From Modestobacter sp. VKM Ac-2984 (GTDB taxonomy: Bacteria > Actinomycetota > Actinomycetes > Mycobacteriales > Geodermatophilaceae), in the NCBI RefSeq assembly GCF_026967985.1, contig NZ_JAPVBJ010000001.1, positions 731,277 to 795,276 on the forward strand: a DNA stretch of 64,000 bases. Direction: 5' to 3'. A model generated the notes under the pieces. It ran no database searches. It had not been told where the DNA came from and was given only the letters and a program-made list of their open reading frames with translations. Numbering within the stretch: the first letter of the stretch is position 1; every line of letters starts with the position of its first letter. A program made the translations under genes and the position numbers. Shown one piece after another: positions 32,906 through 41,860 of this stretch.

Positions 32906-34488
32906 TCGGTCTCCTCGGCGGGTGCGGTGTCGCAGGCCGTGCCGACGAGCGTGGTCATCGCATCGACGAGCGAGGCCGCGTCGGCCGAGCCGAGCACGAC
33001 GGTGAGGTGCTCCCCCGTCGCCGGCCGGAGCAGCCGGTCGGCACCGAGTGGCTCGGCCAACTGCCGCACCTGCTCCTCCTGACCGTCGAGGTGCTCGATC
33101 GCCGAGGTGGCGACGACGGCGGTGCTGACCGTGCCGAGGGTGAGGCCGACGTCGGTCAGGAACCGGGTCACCGCCTCCACCAGGGCCGGGTCACCGGTGC
33201 CGTCCACCACGTCGACGACGACCGGCGCGACCGGCTCGAACTCGAAGCCACACGGGACCGGCTCCGCGCTCGGCTCTGGCTCCGGTGCCGGGGCGGCGAC
33301 CGGAGGGGCCGTCGGCTCGGGCGTCGGCTCCGGCTCGGGCGCCGGTGCGGGCGTCGGCTCCGGCTCCGGCTCCGGGGTCGGCTCGGGCGTCGGGGTCGGC
33401 TCCGGAGTCGGCGCGGGCTCCGGCGCCGGGATCGGGGCGGGGATCGGCTCAGGCTCCGCCGGGGGCTCGGGCAGCACCGGGGGTTGCGCGGCCAGCAGCG
33501 GCGGCTCGACCGGCGCGGGAGCCGGCACCACCACGGGGGGCGCGGCGGGCGGCGGCTCGATGGCCGGCGGCGGGGCCGGGGCGGCCGGTGGCACGGTCGG
33601 CGCCGGTCCGGCCGGGGTGGGCACCGGGTCCGGCGTCGTCCCGGCGTAGGTGGCGGCCAACCCGAGCACCGAGGCGACGTAGCTGTCGGAGTGGTTGTAG
33701 GCGAAGACGGCCCGCGACTGCCCGGCCGGCGTCGACAGGTCACCGCCCGCGGCGCAGAGGTACGCCCCGGTGGCGACGGCTGCGTCGTTGATGTTGAAGG
33801 GGTCGCTGCGCCCGTCGCCGTTGCCGTCGCTGACGTACATCGCCCAGGTGGTCGGGATGAACTGCATCGGGCCGACGGCACGGTCGTAGACGGTGTCGCC
33901 GTCGAGCCGCCCGCCGTCGGAGTCGAGGATCCGGGCGGTGTTGTTGCTGCCGTCGAGCGGGATGCCGATGATCGGCGGGCTCGACAGCCCGTCGGTGTGC
34001 AGGACGGCGCCGGCGAAGCGGCCGTGGTTGGACTCAACCCGGCCGATGGCGGCGATCAGGGTCCAGCTGATGCCGCAGTCGGCGGGAGCGAGCCCGGCGG
34101 CGCGCTGGTAGGCGGTCAGGGCGGTGGACGGGATGCCCCCCGCCGCCAGCGGCGAGGCCCCGCCGGTCGGGGTGGCGGTGGCAGGGGCGCTGCTGGTCGC
34201 GACGTCCGTCCCGACCGCGACGGTCTCGAGCAGCGGCTCGGCCGGCGGTGCGGTCGGTGGCGCGACGTCGCCCCCCGGCGCGGACGGGGGCCGGGGCACG
34301 AGCGCATCGGCCTCGACCGCGACCAGCCGCGCGAACTGCGGTAGCGCCGGCGCGCCGCCGGGTGCGGCACTGGCCGCCGGGAGGAAGGCGACCAGGGCCG
34401 TGGTGATGCCCGCGCTGGCGACGACGCCCGGGGCGCGCACCCGGCTCGACCGGGTCCTCGTGTGCCGTCCGGGACGCGCGCGGCTCAT
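32902..34488 (-). CDS. Secreted lytic transglycosylase with Pro/Glu linker and LytR_C-like domain
   Basis: A 528-residue exported protein. A twin-basic N-terminus and hydrophobic stretch (GVVASAGITTALVAFLPAASA) form the signal peptide. Residues about 130-285 are an SLT_2/MltB-like transglycosylase domain: AAIGRVESNHGRF holds the catalytic Glu, with GPMQFIPTTWAMYVSDGNGDG and VFAYNHSDSYVASVL. Residues 290-415 are a Pro/Glu/Ala linker (many PEPTP units), probably wall-spanning. The last 100 residues (VVDVVDGTGDPALVEAVTRFL) resemble the LytR C-terminal domain. This combination is unusual. Start ATG 34488. It is coupled to the methyltransferase. Confidence 0.85.
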   Translation of the reverse strand: MSRARPGRHTRTRSSRVRAPGVVASAGITTALVAFLPAASAAPGGAPALPQFARLVAVEADALVPRPPSAPGGDVAPPTAPPAEPLLETVAVGTDVATSSAPATATPTGGASPLAAGGIPSTALTAYQRAAGLAPADCGISWTLIAAIGRVESNHGRFAGAVLHTDGLSSPPIIGIPLDGSNNTARILDSDGGRLDGDTVYDRAVGPMQFIPTTWAMYVSDGNGDGRSDPFNINDAAVATGAYLCAAGGDLSTPAGQSRAVFAYNHSDSYVASVLGLAATYAGTTPDPVPTPAGPAPTVPPAAPAPPPAIEPPPAAPPVVVPAPAPVEPPLLAAQPPVLPEPPAEPEPIPAPIPAPEPAPTPEPTPTPEPTPEPEPEPTPAPAPEPEPTPEPTAPPVAAPAPEPEPSAEPVPCGFEFEPVAPVVVDVVDGTGDPALVEAVTRFLTDVGLTLGTVSTAVVATSAIEHLDGQEEQVRQLAEPLGADRLLRPATGEHLTVVLGSADAASLVDAMTTLVGTACDTAPAEETD

Positions 34489-34764
34489 CAGCCGAGGCCC
34501 TGGACGTGCTCGCATGGCATGAGGTCAGGCACCAGTTCCCCCTGTGGCCGTCCACGTGCTCCGCCGGGTCGGGCATCGAGCGACGCCCGGCTCCGGACGA
34601 GGACGACCGTAAACCGGGCCCCTGGCTGGCGCCATGCCCGTTGGGTGAACTCCTGGGACCCGACAGTGGTCGGCACGCGGCCGCGAGGTGACGGCGGGTC
34701 AACGTGCCGGAAACACGCCTCCGCTAGCGTCCCGGCCGCCGGTCGGCGGGAGGGAGGCGGTGGG

Positions 34765-35457
34765 ATGTCGCGACAGCGCCCGCCCGCCCCGTGGGTCGCT
34801 GCGCTGGCCAGCGCCCGCGACACCCCCTCGCAGGCGCTCGTGCTGGAGGAGCTGCGCACGGCCATCCTGGCCGGCCTGGTCCGCCCCGGGGTGCCGATCC
34901 CGGTGGACGACGTCGCCGCCCGGTTCTCCCTCAGCCGGATCCCGGTGCGCGAGGCGCTCAAGACCCTGGTGGCCGAGGGGCTGGTCGAGCACGAGGTGCG
35001 GGGCGCCTACGTCGTCGCGCGGCTGAGCCGGGCCGAGCTCGCCGAGCTGTACGTCGTCCGGGCCTCGCTGGAGGCGGCCGCCCAGACCGCCGCGGTGCCG
35101 CGCGCGACGCCGCAGGACGTCGCCGTCGCCGCGGCGGCGCTGCGGGAACTGGAGGCGGCGACCGCCGCCGGTGGCGCCGCCGACCACCATCGCTGGAGCC
35201 GGCGCTTCCACCTGGCGCTGATCGCCCCGTGCCAGATGCACCGCCTGCTGCAGATGTTCGAGCGGGCCTGGAACGTCACCGAGCCCGGGCGGCCCATGTC
35301 GCACGCCTCCGCTGCCGCGACCGCGGCGCTGGCCGCCGACCACGTCGCGATGCTCGACGCGTTCGCCGCCGGTGACGCCGCGGCCCTGACCCAGGTGACC
35401 GGCGCCCACTACGCGCGACTGCAGGAGATCGTCGCCGGCATCCCCGCCGACGACTGA
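34765..35457 (+). CDS. GntR/FadR-type (FCD) transcription regulator
   Basis: A 230-residue regulator. The winged helix (about 24-90) includes LEELRTAILAGLVRPGVPIPVDDVAARFSLSRIPVREALKTLVAEGLVEH, and the all-helical FCD ligand domain follows (95-220), with metal-ligand candidates in the HLALIAPC and HVAML/H region. ATG 34765 has GGGAGGCGG upstream. It precedes a permease and hydantoin/Asp-Glu racemase genes on the same strand and probably controls them in response to a hydantoin, allantoin-related or carboxylate effector. No operator was identified with confidence in the 159-base spacer before the permease. Confidence 0.9.
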   Translation: MSRQRPPAPWVAALASARDTPSQALVLEELRTAILAGLVRPGVPIPVDDVAARFSLSRIPVREALKTLVAEGLVEHEVRGAYVVARLSRAELAELYVVRASLEAAAQTAAVPRATPQDVAVAAAALRELEAATAAGGAADHHRWSRRFHLALIAPCQMHRLLQMFERAWNVTEPGRPMSHASAAATAALAADHVAMLDAFAAGDAAALTQVTGAHYARLQEIVAGIPADD

Positions 35458-35616
35458 GCCGGACGGATATACCCGCGCGGACATCCGGGGGCAACACCGG
35501 CTCCCTAGCGTTCGCGGCGTCGCTCCCGGACGGCCGCTCCCCCGCCGCTCCCGGGACACCGACGAGCTCGTGACCCGCCGCTGCCCGCACCAGCCGACGA
35601 TCCGCAGGAGCCCGCC

Positions 35617-37164
35617 ATGACCACCACGTCCCCCGAGCCGGTGGCGCTCGCGACCGACGTCCCCACGACCCTCGGGACGGCGCCCTCGGCCGCCGCGCCC
35701 GGCGGCGCGCTGATCGGCGCCGACTACGACCCCCGGCTCACCAACGAGGACCTCGCACCGCTGCGCCAGCAGCGCTGGGGCTCCTACAACATCTTCGCGT
35801 TCTGGATGTCCGACGTGCACAGCGTCGGCGGGTACGTGACCGCGGGCAGCCTCTTCGCCCTGGGCATCGCCGCCTGGCAGGTGCTCATCGCGCTGGTCGT
35901 CGGGATCGTGATCGTGCAGGTGTTCGTGAACCTGGTGGCCAAGCCCAGCCAGAAGACCGGCGTGCCCTACCCGGTGATCAACCGCGCCGTGTTCGGCGTC
36001 AAGGGCGCGAACATCCCGGCGATCATCCGCGGCCTGATCGCGGTCGCCTGGTACGGCGTGCAGACCTTCCTGGCCGCGAGCAGCCTGAACATCATCTGGC
36101 TGAAGTTCGTCCCGGGCGCCGAGGCGCTGCTGACGCCGTCCTTCCTGGGCCTGGAGGCGCTGGGCTGGATCTCCTTCGCGGTGCTCTGGGTGGCGCAGGC
36201 GGCGCTCTTCTGGCGGGGCATGGAGACGATCCGGAAGTTCATCGACTTCGCCGGCCCGGCCGTCTACGTCGTCATGATCGCGCTGGCGGTCTACCTGGTC
36301 TCGGAGGCCGGCTGGTCCAACATCGACCTGACCCTGAACACCGGCCCGACGCTGAGCGGCTGGGCGACGGTCTCCACGATGCTCGGCGCGATCGCGCTGG
36401 TGGTCTCCTACTTCTCCGGCCCGATGCTCAACTTCGGCGACTTCGCCCGGTACGGCAAGAGCTTCGATGCGGTGAAGCGCGGCAACCTGCTCGGCCTGCC
36501 GCTGAACTTCCTCTTCTTCTCCCTGCTGACCGTGGTCTGCGCCTCGGCGACCGTGCCGGTGTTCGGTGAGCTGATCACCGACCCGATCGCCACCGTGGAG
36601 GCGATCGACTCCACGTTCGCGATCCTGCTGGGCGGGCTGACCTTCGTCATCGCGACGGTCGGCATCAACATCGTCGCCAACTTCATCGCCCCGGCGTTCG
36701 ACTTCTCCAACGTGGCTCCGCAGAAGATCAGCTGGCGGGCCGGCGGGATGATCGCCGCCGTCGGCTCGGTGCTCCTCACCCCCTGGAACTGGTACGACAG
36801 CGCCGAGGGCATCCGGTTCAGCCTCGGCATCCTGGGCAGCCTGATCGGCCCGCTGTTCGGCATCCTGATCGCCGGCTACTACCTGGCCAGCAAGCAGCGG
36901 GTCGCCGTCGACGACATGTACTCGATGTCCCCGACCGGCCGGTACTGGTTCCGCGGCGGTTACAACCCCAACGCCGTCCTGGCCGTGCTGGGGGCCGGCG
37001 TGCCGACGATCCTGCTGACGCTGTTCACCTCGGTGGGCGACTACGGCTGGTTCATCGGCTGCGGCCTCGGCTTCGCGCTCTTCGCCGGGCTGGAGCGGGT
37101 GCGGCCGATGATCGTGCTGATCGACCCGGCCGAGCCCGGCGTCTCCGACGGCACCCGGGTCTGA
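35617..37164 (+). CDS. NCS1 family nucleobase/allantoin/hydantoin permease
   Basis: A 515-residue transporter with 12 helices of the NCS1 (Mhp1/PucI/CodB) family. TM1 has the characteristic WGSYNIFAFWMSDVHSVGGYVTAGSLFALG; TM3 has GVPYPVINRAVFGVKGANIPAIIRGLIAVAWYGVQTFLAA; and FSGPMLNFGDFARY is conserved in TM6-7. These motifs place it closest to PucI/Fur-like permeases for allantoin, hydantoins, uracil or uric acid. ATG 35617 is 159 bases after the GntR gene. With the downstream hydantoin-type racemase, import of a 5-substituted hydantoin or allantoin is the simplest reading. Confidence 0.93.
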   Translation: MTTTSPEPVALATDVPTTLGTAPSAAAPGGALIGADYDPRLTNEDLAPLRQQRWGSYNIFAFWMSDVHSVGGYVTAGSLFALGIAAWQVLIALVVGIVIVQVFVNLVAKPSQKTGVPYPVINRAVFGVKGANIPAIIRGLIAVAWYGVQTFLAASSLNIIWLKFVPGAEALLTPSFLGLEALGWISFAVLWVAQAALFWRGMETIRKFIDFAGPAVYVVMIALAVYLVSEAGWSNIDLTLNTGPTLSGWATVSTMLGAIALVVSYFSGPMLNFGDFARYGKSFDAVKRGNLLGLPLNFLFFSLLTVVCASATVPVFGELITDPIATVEAIDSTFAILLGGLTFVIATVGINIVANFIAPAFDFSNVAPQKISWRAGGMIAAVGSVLLTPWNWYDSAEGIRFSLGILGSLIGPLFGILIAGYYLASKQRVAVDDMYSMSPTGRYWFRGGYNPNAVLAVLGAGVPTILLTLFTSVGDYGWFIGCGLGFALFAGLERVRPMIVLIDPAEPGVSDGTRV

Positions 37165-37171
37165 CCAAGGA

Positions 37172-37222
37172 CCCCCTCTCCCCCCACCCCTCGCAAGCTC
37201 GGGGCGGGCCCCTGAGAGGGGG
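37172..37222 (+). other. Intercistronic hairpin between permease and racemase genes
   Basis: CCCCCTCTC (37172-37180) pairs perfectly with GAGAGGGGG (37214-37222), and the interior can form a second short stem. It may be a partial terminator or mRNA stabiliser that sets the permease-to-racemase ratio. Confidence 0.55.
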
Positions 37223-37251
37223 CCGACCGACCAGCTGAACGGGAGAAGATC

Positions 37252-38001
37252 GTGCTGATCCAGGTCGTCAACCCGAACACCACCGCCTCGATGACCGATC
37301 TCATCGGGCTCAGCGCCCGGGCCGCCGCCGGCCCGGGCACCGTGGTGGTCGCCGTGCACCCGGAGATGGGGCCGGCCTCGATCGAGAGCCACTACGACGA
37401 GGCGCTCGCCGTGCCGGGGCTGCTCGCCCAGGTCGCGGTCGGCGAGGAGGCCGGCGCCGCCGGGCACGTGATCGCCTGCTTCGGTGACCCGGGGCTGGAC
37501 GCCGCGCGGGAGGTCGCGACCGGGCCGGTGGTGGGCATCGCCGAGGCCGGCATGCGGACGGCGACGTACCTGGGGCGGACCTTCGGCGTCGTGACGACCC
37601 TGCAGCGGACGACCGGCCGGGCCTGGGAGCTCGCCGGCCGGTACGGGGTGCGCGAGCAGTGCCGCACGATCCGGGCGGTGGAGATCGCCGTCCTGGCGCT
37701 GGAGACCGACCCGGCGGCGCGCTCGCGGATCGCCGCCGAGTGCGCGGACGTCGTGGCGACCGAGGGCGTCGACGCGATCGTGCTGGGCTGCGCGGGGATG
37801 GCCGACCTCGCCGCGGAGCTGACCCGGCGGGTGGGGGTGCCGGTGATCGACGGGGTGGCGGCGGCCGTCGCGACGGTGGAGGGGCTGGCGCGACTGGGGC
37901 TGCGCACCGGCAAGCGCGGTGAGTACGCCGCTCCCCTGCCGAAGCGGTACACCGGCGCGCTGGCGGAGTTCGGGGTCCCGGATCCCGTCGTCGTCCACTG
38001 A
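37252..38001 (+). CDS. Asp/Glu/hydantoin racemase family protein
   Basis: A 249-residue cofactor-independent racemase. The two catalytic cysteines are Cys76 (VIACFGDPGLDAAR) and Cys180 (IVLGCAGMADL), as in hydantoin racemase HyuE and allantoin racemase HpxA. The N-terminus MLIQVVNPNTT is highly typical. GTG 37252 follows ACGGGAGAAGATC. The context, an NCS1 permease and a GntR regulator on the same strand, supports action on hydantoin or allantoin enantiomers, but no hydantoinase, carbamoylase or allantoinase gene is in the window, so the pathway is incomplete here. Confidence 0.9.
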   Translation: MLIQVVNPNTTASMTDLIGLSARAAAGPGTVVVAVHPEMGPASIESHYDEALAVPGLLAQVAVGEEAGAAGHVIACFGDPGLDAAREVATGPVVGIAEAGMRTATYLGRTFGVVTTLQRTTGRAWELAGRYGVREQCRTIRAVEIAVLALETDPAARSRIAAECADVVATEGVDAIVLGCAGMADLAAELTRRVGVPVIDGVAAAVATVEGLARLGLRTGKRGEYAAPLPKRYTGALAEFGVPDPVVVH

Positions 38002-38013
38002 CGCCCGGGGCGA

Positions 38014-39117
38014 TCAGCCGAACCGGGCGGGTCGGAAGGCAGCCAGCAGGGGGCTCGGCGCTCCGTCCAGGACCTCCCCGGCCAGCAGTTCCCCGGCGAT
38101 GAGGCCGAGCGTCGCGCCGCTGTGGGTGAAGGCGACGGTGAGGCCGGCGACGCCCGGGACGGCGCCGAGCACCGGGTGCCCGTCGCCGGGGATCGGCTTG
38201 CGCCCGACGCCGCGGGACTCACAGGTCAGCACCGGGTGACCGGCCAGCACCTGCGAGGCCTCGTGCAGCAGGCCCTGCACCGTGGCGTCCCGGACGTCGA
38301 AGGTCCCGTCGTCCCGGCGGACGACCTGCTCCTCCGACCAGCCGGCGTCCAGGACGATCCCGCCGCCGGGCGCGGGGCGCAGGGCCACCCGCGGGGTGTT
38401 CAGCACGGCGCGCAGCCGGTGCGCGAACGGCGGGGTGCGGAGGAGCAGCGCGTTGGAGGTGGCGTCGGGGACGTGCACGCCGAGACCGGCGAGGGCGCGC
38501 GGGACGTCGGCTCCCGTGGCCAGCACCACGGCGTCGGCGGCGAGGACGTCGCCGGTCCCGGTCCGGACGCCGGTCACCCGGCCGCCCGCCACGACGACCT
38601 CGCACCGGCCGACCGCGGTGCGCACCGCTCCCCCAGCGGTCTCCAGGTCCCGCACCAGCTGACCGATCAGCGACGGCAGGTCGACCCAGCCCTCGTCGGG
38701 GTTGAACAGCGCCCCGTCGTCCGGGACCGCGTCGACGGCCACCCCGGGCAGGCGGGCGGCCACGTCGGCGGGCCCCAGCCACTCGGCCGGGTAGCCGATG
38801 TCGCGCTGGTGCTCGAACGAGGCGCGGACGCCGTCGCCCCAGCGGAGGCCGCCGTCGAAGACGATGCGCGCGGTCGAGTCGGGGCGTGCGGCGAAGGCCC
38901 GGTACCGCTGGAGGCCGAGCACGCGGAGCGCGTGGTACTCGGCGGGGAAGTCGCCGGCTGAGTTCAGCCAGGACAGTGACCGTCCCGACGCCCCGCCGGC
39001 CAGCTCGCCGTCGGCCAGGAGCGTGACCCCAGCGCCCCGGGCGGCCAGCTGCGCGGCGGTCGAGATGCCGAGCACGCCCCCGCCGACGACGGCGACCTGC
39101 CGACCGGGCTGCGTCAT
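38014..39117 (-). CDS. FAD-dependent amino-acid oxidase/dehydrogenase (DAO family)
   Basis: A 367-residue flavoenzyme. The dinucleotide motif VAVVGGGVLGISTAAQLA lies at residues 8-26 and the C-terminal FAD contact near HSGATLGLIAGELLAGE. It resembles DadA, glycine/sarcosine oxidase-like enzymes. ATG 39117 begins just before the Rossmann fold. It is convergent with the racemase gene, with 12 bases between stops. Pairing of a racemase-permease group and a D-amino-acid-type oxidase suggests use of chiral hydantoin-derived amino acids, but that link is inferred only from position. Substrate unknown. Confidence 0.87.
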   Translation of the reverse strand: MTQPGRQVAVVGGGVLGISTAAQLAARGAGVTLLADGELAGGASGRSLSWLNSAGDFPAEYHALRVLGLQRYRAFAARPDSTARIVFDGGLRWGDGVRASFEHQRDIGYPAEWLGPADVAARLPGVAVDAVPDDGALFNPDEGWVDLPSLIGQLVRDLETAGGAVRTAVGRCEVVVAGGRVTGVRTGTGDVLAADAVVLATGADVPRALAGLGVHVPDATSNALLLRTPPFAHRLRAVLNTPRVALRPAPGGGIVLDAGWSEEQVVRRDDGTFDVRDATVQGLLHEASQVLAGHPVLTCESRGVGRKPIPGDGHPVLGAVPGVAGLTVAFTHSGATLGLIAGELLAGEVLDGAPSPLLAAFRPARFG

Positions 39118-39230
39118 GCCGCCAGGTTGCCACTCCTCCTCCACCCGGTTCACCGAGCCGTGACGGCGGACTCTGGGAGACTCGACGGTCTCGGGCTCCA
39201 CGGGCACCGGGGCGGACGAGAGAGAAGGTC

Positions 39231-41414
39231 TTGGTTCCTGACTTCGCGCAGCTGTTCGCCGCGCTGCCCTCAGCTCATCTGGTGCTCTCCCCCGACCTGG
39301 TGATGCGCTACGCGAACCCGGCCTACCTGCGGGCGGTCGGCGTCGTGCCGGAGCAGATCATCGGCCGCAGGTTGTTCGACGCGTTCCCACCGGGACCCGA
39401 CGCACTGGACCCCGAGGGGGTCCCCTACATCGCCCGGTCGTTCGAGCGCGCCCGCGCCACCGGCCGGGCGGACGCCCTGCCGATCGAGCGCTACCCGGTG
39501 GTCAACCCGGACACCGGGCTGGTCGAGGACCGCTGGTGGGCGCTCATCGCGATCCCCGTCCTCGACGAGGACGGCGAGCTGGCGATGTTCCTGCAGCGGG
39601 TCGACGACCTGACCGACTACGTGCGCGAGCAGGAGTCCGCGCAGTCCGACGCCGACCAGCAGGAGAACCTGCTGGCCCAGGTCCAGCGGCTGCAGGCGGA
39701 GCTGACCGCACGCACCAGGGAGGTCGAGGCCGCACGGGAGGTCGAGCGGCGCACCTCGCGCACGGTCGAGGCGATGCCGTCGGGCTTCGTCTCCCTGGAC
39801 ACCGAGTGGCGGTTCACCCTGCTCAACCCGGCCGCCGAGGCCCTGATCGGCCACTCCCGGGACGAACTGCTGGGCCGCACGATCTGGGAGGTCTTCCCCG
39901 CCACGGTGGGCACCGACTACGAGGCCGCCTACCGCACGGCCGTCGAGACGCGAGAACCGCAGTCGCTCACCGCCTGGTACCCGGCTCCGCTGGCCGGCTG
40001 GTACGACGTGCTCTGCTGGCCCACCGCCGACGGGGTGTCGCTCTACTTCTCCGACGTCACCGACCGGAAGCGCTCGGAGGCCGAGGCGGAGAGCTCCGCG
40101 GCCCGGCTCGCCCTGCTGGCCCGGGTCAACGCCGACCTGGCCGAGGCCGTCGACGTGCCCGCCGCCGTCGCCGGGCTGCCGAGCGCGCTGGTGCCGGGGC
40201 TGGCGGACGCCTGCATCGTCACCGTGGTCGAGGCCAACGGCCGCCCCCGGGACGTCGGCTGGGCGCACGCCGACCCGGCGCTGCGCCCGGTGCTCGACCG
40301 CTACGTCTCGGCCCGGGCCGAGATGCTGCCGCACTCACCGCTGACCCGGGTGCTGGAGACCGGCCGGCGGGAGACGCTGTCGACCGCCGAGCTGGCGGAC
40401 CTGCTGCCCGCCGGGGAGGCGCGCCGCCAGCTGGACCTCCTGGGCGATGCCCGGGTGGTGAAGCTGCCGCTGCGCGGTCGCGGCAAGGTGTTCGGTGCGC
40501 TGACCTTGCTCTGCTCGGCGTCCCGTCCGCTCGCCCGGGACTGGCGCTCGACCGCCCAGGACGTCGCCGACCGGATCGGCCTGGCGCTGGACAACGCCCG
40601 GCTGGCCAACGCGCAGGCCACGATCGCCGAGAGCCTGCAGCGCAGCCTGCTCACCGACCCACCCGAGCCCGACCACGCGCAGATCGTGGTGCGGTACCTG
40701 CCCGCCGCCGAGGCAGCGCAGGTGGGCGGCGACTGGTACGACGCGTTCCTGCAGCCCGGGGGCACGACCATGCTGGTCATCGGGGACGTCGCCGGGCACG
40801 ACACGGCTGCCGCGGCCGCCATGGGCCAGCTGCGCGGACTGCTGCGCGGGATCGCCGCGTACAGCGCCGCCGGGCCGGTCGAGGTGCTGCGCGGCCTCGA
40901 CGAGTCGATGGAGACCCTGATGGTGCGCACCATCGCCACCGCGGCGGTCGCCCGGTTCGAGCAGACCCCGGAGGAGGTGGCGCAGGGCGTGACCCGGCTG
41001 GTGTGGGCGAACGCCGGGCACCCGCCGCCGCTGGTCCTCGCCCCGGACGGCTCGATCACGGTCCTGGACGACGGCCGCGCCGACCTGCTGCTGGGCGTCG
41101 ACCCCGCAGCGCGGCGGCGGGAACGGGTGCTCACCCTGGAGCGGGGCTCCAGCGTGCTGCTCTACACCGACGGGCTGATCGAGCGCCGGGACGCGACGCT
41201 CGACGACGGGTTGGAACGCCTCGTCGACGCCGTCGCCGGCCTGTCCGGTGGCACGCTCGACGAGCTCTGCGACGGGGTGCTGGAGCAGATGGTGCACGGT
41301 CGCCCCGACGACGACGTCGCCCTGGTCGCCGTCCGGCTGCACCGCCAGGACCGTCCCCGCCCGGCCGAGGCGGGTCCCAACGTCGTGCCCGCATCTCTTA
41401 AGGAGGCCCAGTGA
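39231..41414 (+). CDS. PAS-coil-PAS-GAF-SpoIIE protein phosphatase, copy 2
   Basis: A 727-residue paralogue of the phosphatase at 26.6 kb. PAS1 (5-125), a charged coiled coil (135-180, DADQQENLLAQVQRLQAEL), PAS2 (175-285), GAF (300-470) and SpoIIE phosphatase (485-715). Metal motifs VGGDWYDAF, LVIGDVAGHD, LVWANAGHPPP and LLYTDGLIERR are intact. PAS1 and the linker differ from copy 1, but PAS2 to the C-terminus aligns by eye almost without gaps. TTG 39231 with GAGAGAAGG just upstream is the apparent start. Its stop overlaps the next RsbW-like gene, so both proteins are made together. Confidence 0.92.
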   Translation: MVPDFAQLFAALPSAHLVLSPDLVMRYANPAYLRAVGVVPEQIIGRRLFDAFPPGPDALDPEGVPYIARSFERARATGRADALPIERYPVVNPDTGLVEDRWWALIAIPVLDEDGELAMFLQRVDDLTDYVREQESAQSDADQQENLLAQVQRLQAELTARTREVEAAREVERRTSRTVEAMPSGFVSLDTEWRFTLLNPAAEALIGHSRDELLGRTIWEVFPATVGTDYEAAYRTAVETREPQSLTAWYPAPLAGWYDVLCWPTADGVSLYFSDVTDRKRSEAEAESSAARLALLARVNADLAEAVDVPAAVAGLPSALVPGLADACIVTVVEANGRPRDVGWAHADPALRPVLDRYVSARAEMLPHSPLTRVLETGRRETLSTAELADLLPAGEARRQLDLLGDARVVKLPLRGRGKVFGALTLLCSASRPLARDWRSTAQDVADRIGLALDNARLANAQATIAESLQRSLLTDPPEPDHAQIVVRYLPAAEAAQVGGDWYDAFLQPGGTTMLVIGDVAGHDTAAAAAMGQLRGLLRGIAAYSAAGPVEVLRGLDESMETLMVRTIATAAVARFEQTPEEVAQGVTRLVWANAGHPPPLVLAPDGSITVLDDGRADLLLGVDPAARRRERVLTLERGSSVLLYTDGLIERRDATLDDGLERLVDAVAGLSGGTLDELCDGVLEQMVHGRPDDDVALVAVRLHRQDRPRPAEAGPNVVPASLKEAQ

Positions 41415-41860
41415 GCCGCCCCGGCTGGCCGTTGCTCGCACCACCGCGCCCGACGCAGGTATGGGCGTCGTGGAACTGGGAGCTCCGCAGCCCGGCGGAC
41501 CTCACCCGCTACCGCCGGCGGCTGCGGGACGAGGCGCTCCCGGCCGGCCGGGGGGACGACGATGCGGACGAGTCGGCGCTCGAGCGGTTGCTGCTCGCCT
41601 TCGAGGAGCTGACCTCCAACGGCGTCCGGCACGGCCTCCCGCCGGTGTGGACCACCGTCACCGGCGCGCGGACCGGCTGGCTGATCGACGTCACCGACGC
41701 CGACCCGCAGGACCAGCCGGTGCCGGCGGTGGACCGCGACCCCGCCCACGGCGGGCTGGGTCTGCACCTCATCGCCCGGCTCTGCGCCTCCCACGGGTGG
41801 GCACCCGAGGAGGGCCGCAAGCACGTGTGGGGCTTCGTCAGCCTGGCCGACCCGGGCTGA
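41411..41860 (+). CDS. RsbW-like ATP-binding anti-sigma regulatory factor
   Basis: A 149-residue HATPase_c_2 protein. The N box is FEELTSNGVRHGLP, G1 is DVTDADPQDQPVP (a diverged DxGxG), and G2 is AHGGLGLHLIARLC. It probably phosphorylates an anti-anti-sigma factor that the preceding phosphatase dephosphorylates. GTG 41411 overlaps the preceding TGA (GTGA) and follows a strong TAAGGAGG. The diverged G1 (no second Gly) suggests altered ATP affinity. The 3' end overlaps the converging regulator gene by 23 bases. Confidence 0.88.
   Translation: MSRPGWPLLAPPRPTQVWASWNWELRSPADLTRYRRRLRDEALPAGRGDDDADESALERLLLAFEELTSNGVRHGLPPVWTTVTGARTGWLIDVTDADPQDQPVPAVDRDPAHGGLGLHLIARLCASHGWAPEEGRKHVWGFVSLADPG

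Noticed and set aside
34699..37998. A 1099-codon open frame on the minus strand
   Set aside because: It is antisense to the GntR, NCS1 and racemase genes, with no recognisable domain.
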